Shown: positions 46,788 through 56,350 of the stretch, in pieces
Numbering within the stretch: the first letter of the stretch is position 1
Layout of the letters: each line of letters opens with the position of its first letter
Assembly (NCBI GenBank): GCA_036567785.1
Contig: DATCTV010000034.1
Span: 228,468-292,467 of the forward strand
Direction of reading: 5' to 3'
DNA: 64,000 bases
Source of the DNA: Desulfomonilia bacterium
GTDB lineage: Bacteria > Desulfobacterota > Desulfomonilia > UBA1062
Made by a program: the position numbers and the translations under genes
The notes under the pieces: model-generated
What the model was told of the DNA's origin: nothing
Seen by the model: the letters and a program-made list of their open reading frames with translations, nothing else
The model's database searches: none

Positions 46788-48604
46788 ATCAACACCTGAG
46801 CCCCTGTAGATGAAAGGTATTTTATGATGTCTTTATCGATATTTTTTTCAAGAATTATATATTTGCCTACCTTTATTCCCGGCACTTCAATTTCCGTCCG
46901 TGTGTCGGCCACACTTATTTTTAAGGGAGGTCCGCTGTGCTCAAGCTCGACCGCATCGATAATTTCATAAACTGAGGCGGTATTTGAATCTATAATTTTA
47001 TAACCTTTTTTTATCAGCATTTCCTTTATGTCATCATCAACATGCGATGGTGTGATGATGATTTTTCCTGCCAGGACAGGGGCATTATATGAGACATTGA
47101 CAGTCTCATCTTCCATGAGGACTATTTCTTTGTCTTTTTTGTATTTCACATCCAGGAAGTCAAAAAGGACCTTGTATGAATGGTTCATCTCTTTAGGCTC
47201 TTTTGTCAAAAAACCGGATCCGGAGTCCTTTCCGCCGATGTCGATGATATCAAGGCCGAATCGTGAGGCATACCCCGTGATAGTCTTTGGAGTTCGTATC
47301 TGGTTATCATTCAGGATGTTTATCACATAGACATTGCTTCTGGTAAAATCCTTGTAGACAATCCACTTGCCAGAAAGTTTGACCTTTTCGTCCAGACCTA
47401 CGATAATCGGATCGCCATCCTTGTTTATTGAAAAGTAACCGGAAACATTTAAAACCTTATCCATTACGGTCTCTAGTTCTGTTCCCGGTTCGCTGATTAT
47501 CCTGCAATCAGGGAAGGTTTTTTCGATAAGAGAAGTCACCTTTGGAGAGAGCTTTCCATTGAAATCAATTATTATCTTTTTCCCGTTATCGAGTTCAAGC
47601 ACAGGGATTTCCTGTGTGTTGATAGCGACATTGCCTCCGGAAACGGGCATATAATATTTTCCGTCTTCCCTGCTGGAAGCTCCCATCTGTTTGAATGCCG
47701 GAATAAGAGAATTTTTGATTATCCTGCCCGCTTTTGCCCTGTTTACGGCTACGGTATCGATTTTAATGTCCTCAGCGGGTTTTGCCGCAGGTGAAGAAGG
47801 TGGGGCACTGTTCTGCTGAGAGAGAACGTTTTCCTTCTGATTTGAAATCCTTGTTTCTTTGTTAGGAACTGCCACTGCAGGCGGCTTTTGTTCAACAGGA
47901 GTCTGCCTGGGAAGCTCTGTCTTAATTTCAGGCTGCGGGGCTTTTATTGCCGCCTCGGGCAGAACAACGGGTGTCTGCGTTTTAGTATCAGCCGTAACAG
48001 ACAGGGCAGGAAGCTCTTTTTTCTGCATCTGGACAGGCGCAGGCTCTTTTGCGGTGTTGGCAGGTTTTATATCAGCCGGGGATTTTTCTACAAGCTGTCT
48101 GGGCATTTTTATGCGCTGACCCGGAACTACATGGTTAAGGTTTTTTATTTCAGGATTGAGTTCAGATATGGCCTTCAGATATTCTTTCTGAATGTCTTCG
48201 TCGGAGAGTTTGTAAACCCTTTTTAAAATCTTAATGAGATGCTCATTCTGCTTGATTGTATAATATTCTTTGCCAACCTCCTGCATTTCGACAGATTGCG
48301 AAGAAGGTTTTTTTCTGTTTAATGCCGGCAGAACAACCTTTTTGTCGGGCTGAATTATGTTTAAATTCTTGATCCCGGGATTCAACAGTTTGAATTGATG
48401 ATAAAGATACGGCATCTCTTCCGGCTTGGCCCCGAGCGATCCGGCAAGGATTTTATATAAAGTGTCATTGGGCTTGATGGTGTAAGATGACGTCTCCTCA
48501 ACGATGGGGGCAGATCTTCTCGCATGTTTGATGAGGGTTATGTCATCGGCATAGGCGGAACAGAAAACAGAAATCACCAGGAATGGAAGAAGCCCTTTTT
48601 TCAT
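46781..48604 (-). CDS. secreted LysM-repeat protein
   Basis: The 607-residue protein has a signal peptide (about 1-19, ending F-C-S-A-Y-A), two LysM domains (about 41-93 and 112-168, each with Y-T-I-K-x-N and L-N-P-x-I-K-N-L-N), a long Pro/Lys/Ala linker (about 170-285) and a C-terminal globular region of unknown type. LysM domains bind peptidoglycan. It starts right after the PBP1A stop, so the two are probably used together in wall remodelling, though the C-terminal domain is unassigned. Confidence 0.85.
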   Translation of the reverse strand: MKKGLLPFLVISVFCSAYADDITLIKHARRSAPIVEETSSYTIKPNDTLYKILAGSLGAKPEEMPYLYHQFKLLNPGIKNLNIIQPDKKVVLPALNRKKPSSQSVEMQEVGKEYYTIKQNEHLIKILKRVYKLSDEDIQKEYLKAISELNPEIKNLNHVVPGQRIKMPRQLVEKSPADIKPANTAKEPAPVQMQKKELPALSVTADTKTQTPVVLPEAAIKAPQPEIKTELPRQTPVEQKPPAVAVPNKETRISNQKENVLSQQNSAPPSSPAAKPAEDIKIDTVAVNRAKAGRIIKNSLIPAFKQMGASSREDGKYYMPVSGGNVAINTQEIPVLELDNGKKIIIDFNGKLSPKVTSLIEKTFPDCRIISEPGTELETVMDKVLNVSGYFSINKDGDPIIVGLDEKVKLSGKWIVYKDFTRSNVYVINILNDNQIRTPKTITGYASRFGLDIIDIGGKDSGSGFLTKEPKEMNHSYKVLFDFLDVKYKKDKEIVLMEDETVNVSYNAPVLAGKIIITPSHVDDDIKEMLIKKGYKIIDSNTASVYEIIDAVELEHSGPPLKISVADTRTEIEVPGIKVGKYIILEKNIDKDIIKYLSSTGAQVLIW

Positions 48605-51058
48605 CTAAAAAACCTCCTTCATCAAGGTGTCTTCGGCTACCGGGACTTCATCCTCTTTTTTGGGCAGGGTGCCTTCTTTATAACATTCAAACCTTGAACC
48701 GGGTACGGGATTCGATGTAACAAGACCGGTTTTCGGGTTTATCTGGGCAAAGACTATGCCAGAAGGCACCTTGAATCCGGCGGCTGATTTTCCCTGTTCC
48801 GCCACACGCATGAAATCAAGAAATATCGGTGCAGCAGCCCTTCCCCCGGCCTCTTTTTCCCCAAGCGACTGCATGTCGTCATATCCGACCCAGACCCCGC
48901 ATAGAATGCCAGGCGTATAACCGATAAACCAGGCATCCTTGAAGTCGTCGCTGGTGCCCGTTTTGCCTGCGACCGGTCTGCCCAGGGCCTTGACCCTCGT
49001 GGCTGTACCATACTGGACTGCATCGATGAGCATGTTGGTGATTATGTAGGCGGTCTGCGGTGAAATGATCCCCGGTTCTTCATACTCCTGCATGTCAGTG
49101 GCAGCTTCTGCATCGACACTGTCTTCTTCAGAAGAAACGGGTTCTTCTTCCGAGGTTGCAGTATCTGGGGGATTTTCTTTCTCTGGCGGGTTAAAACCGG
49201 CTTCTGCTTTTTGTTCCGCCGGATGCTGAGGCATGATTCCGGAGGATGTATAAATTGCCGCACCTGTCTGCGGCGCAGTATATATTGATGTTCCGCTTGC
49301 CTCCAGGATGCTGTCTATGACGGTCGGATCAAAAGGCCTGCCGCCGTCTGCAAAGACCGCAAATCCTTTTGTAAGATTATACGGAGTGACAACCCCGGTT
49401 CCCAGGGCGAGAGAAAGATCCCTGGGAAATGCCCCTTCCATCCCGAATTTTTTCAGATAGTCGAGCGCATAGCCTATACCGATGTCCCTGAGAATCTTTA
49501 CAGTAACGACATTCCTTGACATGACAAGGCCCGTCCTCAGTGTCGTGGCCCCGTAATATTTTCTTTCATAGTTCTGGGGATTGTAACCCGTATCCAGCTC
49601 GTCTTTCTTGAATGTTTCCGGGGCATCTATAATAATGGTTGTTGTAGTGTATCCCTTATCGATCGCCGCCGCATAGATAAACGGCTTTATTGAAGAGCCG
49701 CTCTGCCTTTTGGCGCTTACAGCCCTGTTGAACTGGCTTTTTGAGTAATCAACCCCGCCTACAATTGCAATAAGCTTGCTGCCCGATAAATCGAAGGCAA
49801 CGAGTGCAGATTGAATGAGGGGGTCCTGTGTGAGAATAAAATCCTTACCGGTACTGAGTACCCTAATGAGATCGCCGGGCTTAAGCATGCCTGCAGGGTC
49901 CCATTTCTTGACAGGCGTTATCCACTCATAGGATTTTGGTGGAAGGTCAATAATCTTTGTCCCCAGATTGACTTTAAGCGGTGAAACCGAAATGACCTCT
50001 CCATAGTAAAGCTCGTAATTTATGATACCTTCCCATTCGATGCGATTTTTCTGGAAGGCCATAATATCCTCGATTTGTGTTTTATCCAGACCCTTAACGG
50101 GGCCCCGGTAGGCACCCTGTCGCATTTCAAGCTCTATGACCCCTTTTTTGACCGCCATTTCCGCTGCATCCTGCAGATCGGGAATGATGGAAGTCCTTAT
50201 AGTGATACCGGTATTGAATATTTCAACCCCGTATTTCTGGCTTACAAGCTGGTGAACATAGTCGGTTACATACGGATATCGTGTGAACATTGCGTAATTC
50301 TTTCCTGTAATCCGCAAAGGTTCCTGATATGCTTTTGCGGCCTCCTCCTGGGAGATGTATCTTTCTTCAGCCATTCGTGAAAGGACATACTGCTGTCTTT
50401 TCTTGGCGGAAGGCAGGCTGTTGAGAGGCGAGTATCTTGCGGGAGCAGGCGCAAGACCCGCAATAAGAGACATTTCCGCAAGTGTAAGCTCTTTGCATTC
50501 CTTGTTGAAATATCTGAGCGACGCGGCCCCCACTCCGCTTGCACCGCTTCCAAGGTAGACCCGGTTGAGATACAGGTTAAGTATCTGGTCTTTTGTAAGC
50601 GAGCGCTCGATTCTTATGGCAAGAACCGATTCACGGATCTTTCTGTAAATTGTCTTTTCCCTGCCGAGCAGGTATGTTCTGACAACCTGCTGTGTTATGG
50701 TTGAGGCGCCCTGTGAATATGAAGCCGCTCTGATGTCGGTGATGATTGCGGCGATGATGCGCCTGTAATCAAGCCCAGCATGAGAATAAAAGGTTGCATC
50801 TTCTGCGGAAATAAAGGCTTTTTTGAGCATTTCCGGGATATCCTTGTCGTCGAGGATAACCATGCCTCCCGGGGGATAATATCCTATGACCGAACCGTCT
50901 GCTGCCAGTACCCTGCTTACAAGGGTTGCCTGAGGTTCCTTGAGCTCCTGAATGGATGGAAGCCCCTGCATCATAAAAAGCCAGAGGCCGGCTGCAAAAA
51001 TTATTATTGCACAGAAAAGCCCTAATAGAATTACGGGAATCCACCTGACTTTTTTCAT
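48605..51058 (-). CDS. class A penicillin-binding protein (PBP1A-type)
   Basis: The 817-residue protein has one N-terminal membrane helix (about 6-28), a glycosyltransferase domain (E-D-A-T-F-Y-S-H-A-G-L-D, Q-G-A-S-T-I-T-Q-Q) and a transpeptidase domain with S-G-S-S-I-K-P-F, S-R-N and K-T-G-T-S. Near residue 640 there is a Glu/Ser/Asp-rich acidic insertion. It polymerises and cross-links peptidoglycan in the periplasm. It sits between ubiE and the LysM gene. Confidence 0.93.
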   Translation of the reverse strand: MKKVRWIPVILLGLFCAIIIFAAGLWLFMMQGLPSIQELKEPQATLVSRVLAADGSVIGYYPPGGMVILDDKDIPEMLKKAFISAEDATFYSHAGLDYRRIIAAIITDIRAASYSQGASTITQQVVRTYLLGREKTIYRKIRESVLAIRIERSLTKDQILNLYLNRVYLGSGASGVGAASLRYFNKECKELTLAEMSLIAGLAPAPARYSPLNSLPSAKKRQQYVLSRMAEERYISQEEAAKAYQEPLRITGKNYAMFTRYPYVTDYVHQLVSQKYGVEIFNTGITIRTSIIPDLQDAAEMAVKKGVIELEMRQGAYRGPVKGLDKTQIEDIMAFQKNRIEWEGIINYELYYGEVISVSPLKVNLGTKIIDLPPKSYEWITPVKKWDPAGMLKPGDLIRVLSTGKDFILTQDPLIQSALVAFDLSGSKLIAIVGGVDYSKSQFNRAVSAKRQSGSSIKPFIYAAAIDKGYTTTTIIIDAPETFKKDELDTGYNPQNYERKYYGATTLRTGLVMSRNVVTVKILRDIGIGYALDYLKKFGMEGAFPRDLSLALGTGVVTPYNLTKGFAVFADGGRPFDPTVIDSILEASGTSIYTAPQTGAAIYTSSGIMPQHPAEQKAEAGFNPPEKENPPDTATSEEEPVSSEEDSVDAEAATDMQEYEEPGIISPQTAYIITNMLIDAVQYGTATRVKALGRPVAGKTGTSDDFKDAWFIGYTPGILCGVWVGYDDMQSLGEKEAGGRAAAPIFLDFMRVAEQGKSAAGFKVPSGIVFAQINPKTGLVTSNPVPGSRFECYKEGTLPKKEDEVPVAEDTLMKEVF

Positions 51059-51116
51059 GAAAGAAGAATAAATGCAACATGGCCAAGATTCAAGGATAAA
51101 TAACGGGATTCTGCCA

Positions 51117-51839
51117 TTATAATAAAGATTTTTTTATAAGGTAAAGATAAGAGGCGCCGAAAAATGCAGGTGATTTTTCAAGAACGTCAAAACCGCAGTC
51201 TTTCATTATGGCGGCAAGACTGGCAGGCGCTGGAAAACCTATGACGGAATCTCTGAGATAGCGATATGAAGCAAAATCGCCTGATATAAGCCCCCCCAGG
51301 TAAGGAAGAATGAAACGGAAATAGACAAGATAAACACATCTGATAAAAAAGTTTTGAGGGATTGATAGTTCCAGTATGGACATAAGGCCTTCGGGCTTGA
51401 GTACCTTATGGCATTCTTTTAAAAAAGCTGCAGTGTCAGGGATATTCCGTATGCCGAAGCATATCAGCATCTTTTCAAAACTGTTATCAGGAAACGGCAT
51501 AAAAAGGGCGTCAGCTTTAACAGGGTGGAATTTACCATTATTTCTGTACTTATTGAGGCGGGTTTTCGCCCCGGCCAGCATGCCCGTTGAAAGGTCCAGC
51601 CCGATAACCGTACATCGGGCCCGCCTGAAGGCCTCAAGAGCCGACATGCCTGTCCCCGTCGCAATATCAAGAACAATATCGCCGTCTTTAATATTGAGGG
51701 CATTGACGGCCTTAATACGCCACAACCTGTCGATGCCAAGGGAGAGCACCGTGTTTATGAGGTCATAGGACGAAGCGATACTGTCAAAGAGCCTGCCTAT
51801 TCTGCCGGCGGATTTGTCCAGAAATTTTTCATTTCCCAT
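51117..51839 (-). CDS. UbiE/MenG-type C-methyltransferase
   Basis: The 240-residue SAM-dependent enzyme has V-L-D-I-A-T-G-T-G, G-L-D-L-S-T-G-M-L and the family signatures F-G-I-R-N-I-P-D and R-Y-L-R-D-S-V-I-G-F-P. It probably methylates demethylmenaquinone. It is first in a leftward series with PBP1A, LysM and ROK genes. Confidence 0.85.
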   Translation of the reverse strand: MGNEKFLDKSAGRIGRLFDSIASSYDLINTVLSLGIDRLWRIKAVNALNIKDGDIVLDIATGTGMSALEAFRRARCTVIGLDLSTGMLAGAKTRLNKYRNNGKFHPVKADALFMPFPDNSFEKMLICFGIRNIPDTAAFLKECHKVLKPEGLMSILELSIPQNFFIRCVYLVYFRFILPYLGGLISGDFASYRYLRDSVIGFPAPASLAAIMKDCGFDVLEKSPAFFGASYLYLIKKSLL

Positions 51840-51996
51840 TTTTTAACCATATATATAAGCAAGATCAAAGGAAACAAGATTTCTTATTCTGATGGTATTT
51901 CGGTTTGTTGTGACTGGACAAGCCCCTGTTTGAGGCACATAATCCTTTATAAGAGATCAGGCAGGCACGGGAGTGCCCCGATTGCAGGAGGAAGGC

Positions 51997-53619
51997 GTGA
52001 AAGACAAGCTCTTCATTAACGGCCGGATTTACAGCATGGACAAAGAGGGTGAATTATTCAATGCGATGCATGTGAAAAACGGCCGCATACACAAGATGTT
52101 CTCATCATCAACAGATGCGATGGTGGAAAGCGGCAGATATGAAATAGTCAATCTTCAGGGAAAAACGGTTATCCCGGGTATGATCGACACTCATGCGCAT
52201 TTCGTCATGACGGTCGCTTCCGTTGCCATGGGAGAAAGGGTTTCGGAAGTGACGTCAACTGGTCTTGTCCCGACAGACCTGAAAGGGGTTCAGGAAAAAC
52301 TTATCGCCGTTGCAGGCAAAAAAAATAAAAACCAGCCCCTGCTTTTTTACAACTATGTAATCCCTTCCATTGCTGAAACGAGGCTCCCTGAAAAAGCGGA
52401 GATCGACAGATGGCTTCCGGGCCGGATCGTTATAATCATTTCCATGGACGGCCACAGCAGTTCATATTCAACTTTGGCATTGAAGGCGATTGGGCTTGAA
52501 GACCCTTACGGAAACGGCATTCTTACAGGTGAGGCACATGAGTTCAACATGGGCAGGGTCAATTCTTATGTGCAGTCGAAACTCTCGCCCTGGATGCTGC
52601 TTAAAGGGCTTATTGCCGTTACCAATGATGCCGCGGCGCACGGATTGACATCCATTCACTGCCTTGACGGCTTTGACGATGATCCGAAGGATATGACAAT
52701 CTGGTTTATAACTCGTATTGCCTCGGTGCTCCCTCTAAGGCTCAGGACATATATACAGTATCTTGATCCGAAAAAAATCGGACGTCATTTGAAATATCTC
52801 AAAATGGGCCGCATAGGCGGCTGTGCGGCCTGGGAGATGGACGGCTCGGTCTCGTCTCAGACCGCGGCCTTTTATGATGAATACAGAAGCAAGCCCGGCT
52901 ATACGGGCGAATGCTATTACACGGCCGAAAAGGTTGAAAGCCTTGTTGAAAGGGCGCATGACGCAGGGTTTCAGATAACATCACATGCCTTGGGTCCCAG
53001 GGCAATTGAAACCCTTTTGAGCTCATATGAAAAGGTGCTTGCGAAAAAGGGCGATAAGGAAAACAGACGGCGCCACAGGATAGACCATTTTGAATTTCCG
53101 ACAGACGACCAGGTAAAGCGCGCGGTGGCAAGCGGGATTCTCCTTGCGGTACAGCCGGGCTTTTCATGGTTCGATGAAAAATATCAGAAAGGTTACCGCA
53201 AGTTCCTGAGCGACAAGGTCTTTGAAATGCAGGTACCCTTAAAAAAGGTCGTGTCCCTGGGCGGGATGCTTCTGGGCGGTTCGGACAGTCCCGTTCAGCA
53301 TTTCAACCCGTTCCTCCAGATACAGGGCATGGTGAGTTTTCCGCTTCCCGAGCAGAGGCTGAGTGTTTATGAGGCGCTCAGGACGTATACCTGTAACGCC
53401 GCTTATTCGACCTTCGAAGAGAACGAACGCGGAACGCTCAAAGAAGGCAAAATCGCTGACTTTGCAGTTCTTGACAAAAATCCCTTTGAGATCGAAACCG
53501 AAGAAATACAAACCGTTAAAGTCCTCGATACCTATATGAACGGACAGGTCTGCAAGCCTATTACAAGTCCCTGGAGTCTTGTTTTAAAGGCGCTTCTCGG
53601 ACGCAGGTCAAAAGCATGA
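51997..53619 (+). CDS. YtcJ-like amidohydrolase (amidohydrolase family 3)
   Basis: The 540-residue protein has the metal-binding D-T-H-A-H-F, a long substrate domain, H-A-L-G-P-R-A-I-E, H-R-I-D-H-F-E-F and the final Asp in G-G-S-D-S-P-V. These are the ligands of the binuclear amidohydrolase fold, with the composite beta-sandwich formed by both ends. The substrate is unknown; members act on N-acyl or imide compounds. The start is GTG at 51997, after AGGAGG; an upstream GTG at 51973 would place that site inside the gene. It overlaps the frame leading into the dehydrogenase. Confidence 0.87.
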   Translation: MKDKLFINGRIYSMDKEGELFNAMHVKNGRIHKMFSSSTDAMVESGRYEIVNLQGKTVIPGMIDTHAHFVMTVASVAMGERVSEVTSTGLVPTDLKGVQEKLIAVAGKKNKNQPLLFYNYVIPSIAETRLPEKAEIDRWLPGRIVIIISMDGHSSSYSTLALKAIGLEDPYGNGILTGEAHEFNMGRVNSYVQSKLSPWMLLKGLIAVTNDAAAHGLTSIHCLDGFDDDPKDMTIWFITRIASVLPLRLRTYIQYLDPKKIGRHLKYLKMGRIGGCAAWEMDGSVSSQTAAFYDEYRSKPGYTGECYYTAEKVESLVERAHDAGFQITSHALGPRAIETLLSSYEKVLAKKGDKENRRRHRIDHFEFPTDDQVKRAVASGILLAVQPGFSWFDEKYQKGYRKFLSDKVFEMQVPLKKVVSLGGMLLGGSDSPVQHFNPFLQIQGMVSFPLPEQRLSVYEALRTYTCNAAYSTFEENERGTLKEGKIADFAVLDKNPFEIETEEIQTVKVLDTYMNGQVCKPITSPWSLVLKALLGRRSKA

Positions 53620-53642
53620 GAAAAAATGGAAAGGATAAAACC

Positions 53643-54845
53643 ATGAAAGCACTCTATTTTGATAACAGTCTTTTAAAGATCGTTATGATGCAGGCCGCTT
53701 CCATTTTTTATCATGATGCAGCGCTTACGACCATATCGCCGACTCGCTACGCAGAGGTGCCGGAGCCGCAAATCCCCAACCCCAGGTGGCTCAAGGTAAA
53801 GAACAAAGCGTGCGGGCTGTGCGGGTCGGACATACATTTCATATTCATGGAGATGGACCCGAAAAGTTTTCCCGCGGCAACCCCCGGGGTTTCAAGGAAA
53901 TATCTTGGACATGAGCTTCTGGGCGAGGTTATCGAAACAGGCGATGAAGCAGGTGACTTTAAAAAAGGCGACAGGGTATGTCTGCGCATAGACTGGCCTT
54001 CATGCTATCAGATGGAGATAGACCCGATGTGCCCGCAGTGCCAGAAGGGCGATTACATGATGTGCCGGAACCTGGGCGCAAAAAAGCCTCCGCTTATTGA
54101 TGTCGGGGGAGGCTTTTCTCCTTATATGGTGATGCACCGCTCACAGCCTTTCAAAGTGCCCGCCGAGCTCAGCGATGATGAAGCGCTGCTCATCGAGCCT
54201 GTGGCCTGCGCCGTGCATGGCGTCGGAAAGCGCATGCCGGAAAAGGGGGAGCGCGTGCTGGTTCTCGGGTGCGGCGCAATTGGCCTTTTAACTGTTGCGG
54301 TTGCTAAGGCGATGCAGCCGGATGCAGAGGTGTTTGCGCTGGCCAGGTATCCATTCCAGGCCGAAATGGCAAAAAAAATGGGTGCCGACGGCGTAATCAT
54401 CAGGGAAATAAATCCTTACAAACGCATAGCCGAAATAACCGGGGCAAAATACTTCGAGGGGTATTTCGGGAACAGGATACTGCTCGGAGGATTTGACGTC
54501 ATTTACGATACCATAGGTAATGACGGCAGCATAAATGATGCACTCAGGTGGGTAAAGAGCAGGGGGAGTGTCGTAATAATCGGCATCAATTTCAAACCGG
54601 GAAAGATAGATTATTCACCCATATGGCATCAGGAAATAAATGTAACCGGGATCAACTGCCATGCAAACGAAGGGGCGGACCTTACTTCATTTGATATAGC
54701 GGCAGGACTGCTGGTGAACAAACATATACCTACAGACGGCTTTATCACTCACAGGTTTCCCATGCAGAACTATCGTGATGCCATAAAAACGTTTTTTTCA
54801 AAAGGAGACGAAAAAGCCGTCAAGATCGTACTAGAACACGGATAA
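53643..54845 (+). CDS. zinc-dependent alcohol dehydrogenase (MDR family)
   Basis: The 400-residue enzyme has the catalytic zinc Cys in A-C-G-L-C-G-S-D, H-E-L-L-G, the structural-zinc C-P-Q-C...C-R cluster, and the NAD(P) motif L-G-C-G-A-I-G-L-L. It is longer than typical members, with an insertion near 250-270. A GGAAAGGA site precedes the ATG, 24 bases after the amidohydrolase stop, so the two probably form an operon. The substrate cannot be predicted. Confidence 0.87.
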   Translation: MKALYFDNSLLKIVMMQAASIFYHDAALTTISPTRYAEVPEPQIPNPRWLKVKNKACGLCGSDIHFIFMEMDPKSFPAATPGVSRKYLGHELLGEVIETGDEAGDFKKGDRVCLRIDWPSCYQMEIDPMCPQCQKGDYMMCRNLGAKKPPLIDVGGGFSPYMVMHRSQPFKVPAELSDDEALLIEPVACAVHGVGKRMPEKGERVLVLGCGAIGLLTVAVAKAMQPDAEVFALARYPFQAEMAKKMGADGVIIREINPYKRIAEITGAKYFEGYFGNRILLGGFDVIYDTIGNDGSINDALRWVKSRGSVVIIGINFKPGKIDYSPIWHQEINVTGINCHANEGADLTSFDIAAGLLVNKHIPTDGFITHRFPMQNYRDAIKTFFSKGDEKAVKIVLEHG

Positions 54846-54912
54846 TCAGCCTCTTTCCAAAACCTTTTGGTGAAGGCAGGGAGTGAAAGTTTCATAAGTT
54901 CCACTCCAGTTA

Positions 54913-55752
54913 TTATGACGGCTTCCTTGCATAAAGTTTTATGCTCGTAACCGTTGAATTTAGCCTCTTTAATTCAGCCTTATCAAGATTCAAAGAACCG
55001 GCGGCTTCCTTTACGACAGGATCGCTTTCGATGAGATCAAAGGGGAAGCTCGTTTCGTCCATTATCTTTATATCAATGAAACCAGCCTGTTCGACCGCCT
55101 TGAGATAATCATCCTTGAGCATTGCACCCGCAACACAGCCTGCATAGGCTTCTATGGAATTCCTGACAACCTCAGGAAGTTCTTCCAGAAGTACCATATC
55201 CGACACCATGAGTCTGCCGCCCGGCTTGAGGACCCTGAAGGCCTCTCTGAATACCTGGGGCTTGTCGGTCGAAAGGTTTATGACGCAGTTTGAAATGATA
55301 ATATCGCCTGTGGCGTCTGCAACCGGCAGATGCTCGATCTCGCCAAGCCGGAATTCGACATTTTTATATCCGCCGGTGGCTGCGTTGTTTCGCGCCTTTT
55401 CCAGCATCTCGGCCGTCATGTCGATGCCGATGACTCTCCCGGTATTACCTACCTTGGCCGAAGCAAGAAAACAGTCGAACCCCGCGCCTGAGCCGAGGTC
55501 GATAACGGTCTCGCCTTCTTTGAGCGAAGCAAGGGCCACCGGGTTTCCGCAGCCCAGCCCGAGATTGGCGCCTTGAGGAACGGAATCCATGTCTTCACTG
55601 GTGTATCCGATTCTAGAGCTTACGGTTTCCGCAGTTAACGTTCCCTGGCAACAGGACGATGCCGAGCAGCATGATGCCTGTTTCCCGGCTGATTTGGCTA
55701 TGGCGCCGTATTTCTCCCTGACTACCCTTTTGATTTCCTGATCGTTATTCAT
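54913..55752 (-). CDS. arsM: arsenite S-adenosylmethionine methyltransferase
   Basis: The 279-residue protein has the ArsM pattern: an N-terminal Cys-rich segment (S-C-C-S-A-S-S-C-C), a SAM fold with D-L-G-S-G-A-G-F-D, and the two As(III)-binding Cys in S-N-C-V-I-N-L and Y-A-G-C-V-A-G-A. Arsenite is bound by three cysteines and methylated. It is 16 bases after the Cys-rich AbrB-like gene, with a good AGGAGA site. Confidence 0.92.
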   Translation of the reverse strand: MNNDQEIKRVVREKYGAIAKSAGKQASCCSASSCCQGTLTAETVSSRIGYTSEDMDSVPQGANLGLGCGNPVALASLKEGETVIDLGSGAGFDCFLASAKVGNTGRVIGIDMTAEMLEKARNNAATGGYKNVEFRLGEIEHLPVADATGDIIISNCVINLSTDKPQVFREAFRVLKPGGRLMVSDMVLLEELPEVVRNSIEAYAGCVAGAMLKDDYLKAVEQAGFIDIKIMDETSFPFDLIESDPVVKEAAGSLNLDKAELKRLNSTVTSIKLYARKPS

Positions 55753-55768
55753 GTTTTATTCTCCTTGA

Positions 55769-56041
55769 TTATTTGGCAAAATTTCCCATGACCGGACCCA
55801 GAAAGTTCTGAACATGCTCAGCCAGATTGTCTGCCTTCATTAAAGCCAGGCAGCAGACCTCACCATCCTTTTGAAAACTTATGAGGGCAAGCTTGTCGCC
55901 AGCCTTTATGCCGGCCCTTTCCCTAAGCTCCTTTGGAAGGACCATCTGACCGCGCTCATCGACAGGCAAAAGGGACTCGACCCTGCAGCAGCTTTGTTCC
56001 CCCTGGCCGCAACAGCCTGAACCAGTTTTTGATTTCGCCAT
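55769..56041 (-). CDS. Cys-rich AbrB/SpoVT-fold protein, HgcAB-associated type
   Basis: This 90-residue protein has a Cys-rich N-terminus (G-S-G-C-C-G-Q-G and Q-S-C-C-R-V), then the AbrB-like core L-L-P-V-D-E-R-G-Q-M-V-L-P-K-E-L-R-E-R-A-G-I-K-x-G-D. It resembles short proteins annotated as HgcAB-associated; no hgcA or hgcB is in the window. It may be a metal-responsive transcription factor for arsM, but that is inference. The start at 56041 has AAAGGAG; 20 extra upstream codons are open but lack support. Confidence 0.78.
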   Translation of the reverse strand: MAKSKTGSGCCGQGEQSCCRVESLLPVDERGQMVLPKELRERAGIKAGDKLALISFQKDGEVCCLALMKADNLAEHVQNFLGPVMGNFAK

Positions 56042-56072
56042 GACAAAACTCCTTTCATAATTTCCTATTATT

Positions 56073-56101
56073 CTGATAAGACTGATATAACTGATTGTCA
56101 A
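56073..56101 (-). promoter_or_regulatory. promoter of the arsM operon with repeated TATCAG motifs
   Basis: TTGACA (56101-56096) and TATCAG (56078-56073) are separated by 17 bases. Three TATCAG copies and an AGACT/AGTCT inverted repeat surround the boxes, a likely operator. The upstream stretch 56102-56350 holds no gene I can support. Confidence 0.5.
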
Positions 56102-56350
56102 GGCTAGTCTGATAATAAAATTTTACTAAGGGAAGAAGTATGAGGACTTTTTTCTTGGCAAATTTGAGTAATTGTCTAGGAAAGGGCCTGACGCAAATTA
56201 TTCCTACAGGCTTTTGCTGCAAACGTATTCCAGCCGCAAATAAAGCGTTCATAAGGTCTCAAACAGGATACTCAAGAAAAAAACAACCTGATTGATGAAT
56301 CTTTTGCCTGCGTGAACAAAAGAGCAATGCTTTTAGAGGTTATCCTGCTT

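Noticed and set aside
51965-51978. Short palindrome GGCAC-GGGA-GTGCC before the amidohydrolase as a regulatory hairpin or sigma-54 site
   Set aside because: It does not include the ribosome-binding site and lacks the GG/GC spacing of sigma-54 promoters; no other support.
56139-56294. 51-codon + strand frame and an overlapping - strand frame (56055-56252)
   Set aside because: Neither has a convincing start context, conserved motif or compositional support; the interval is more likely promoter DNA.
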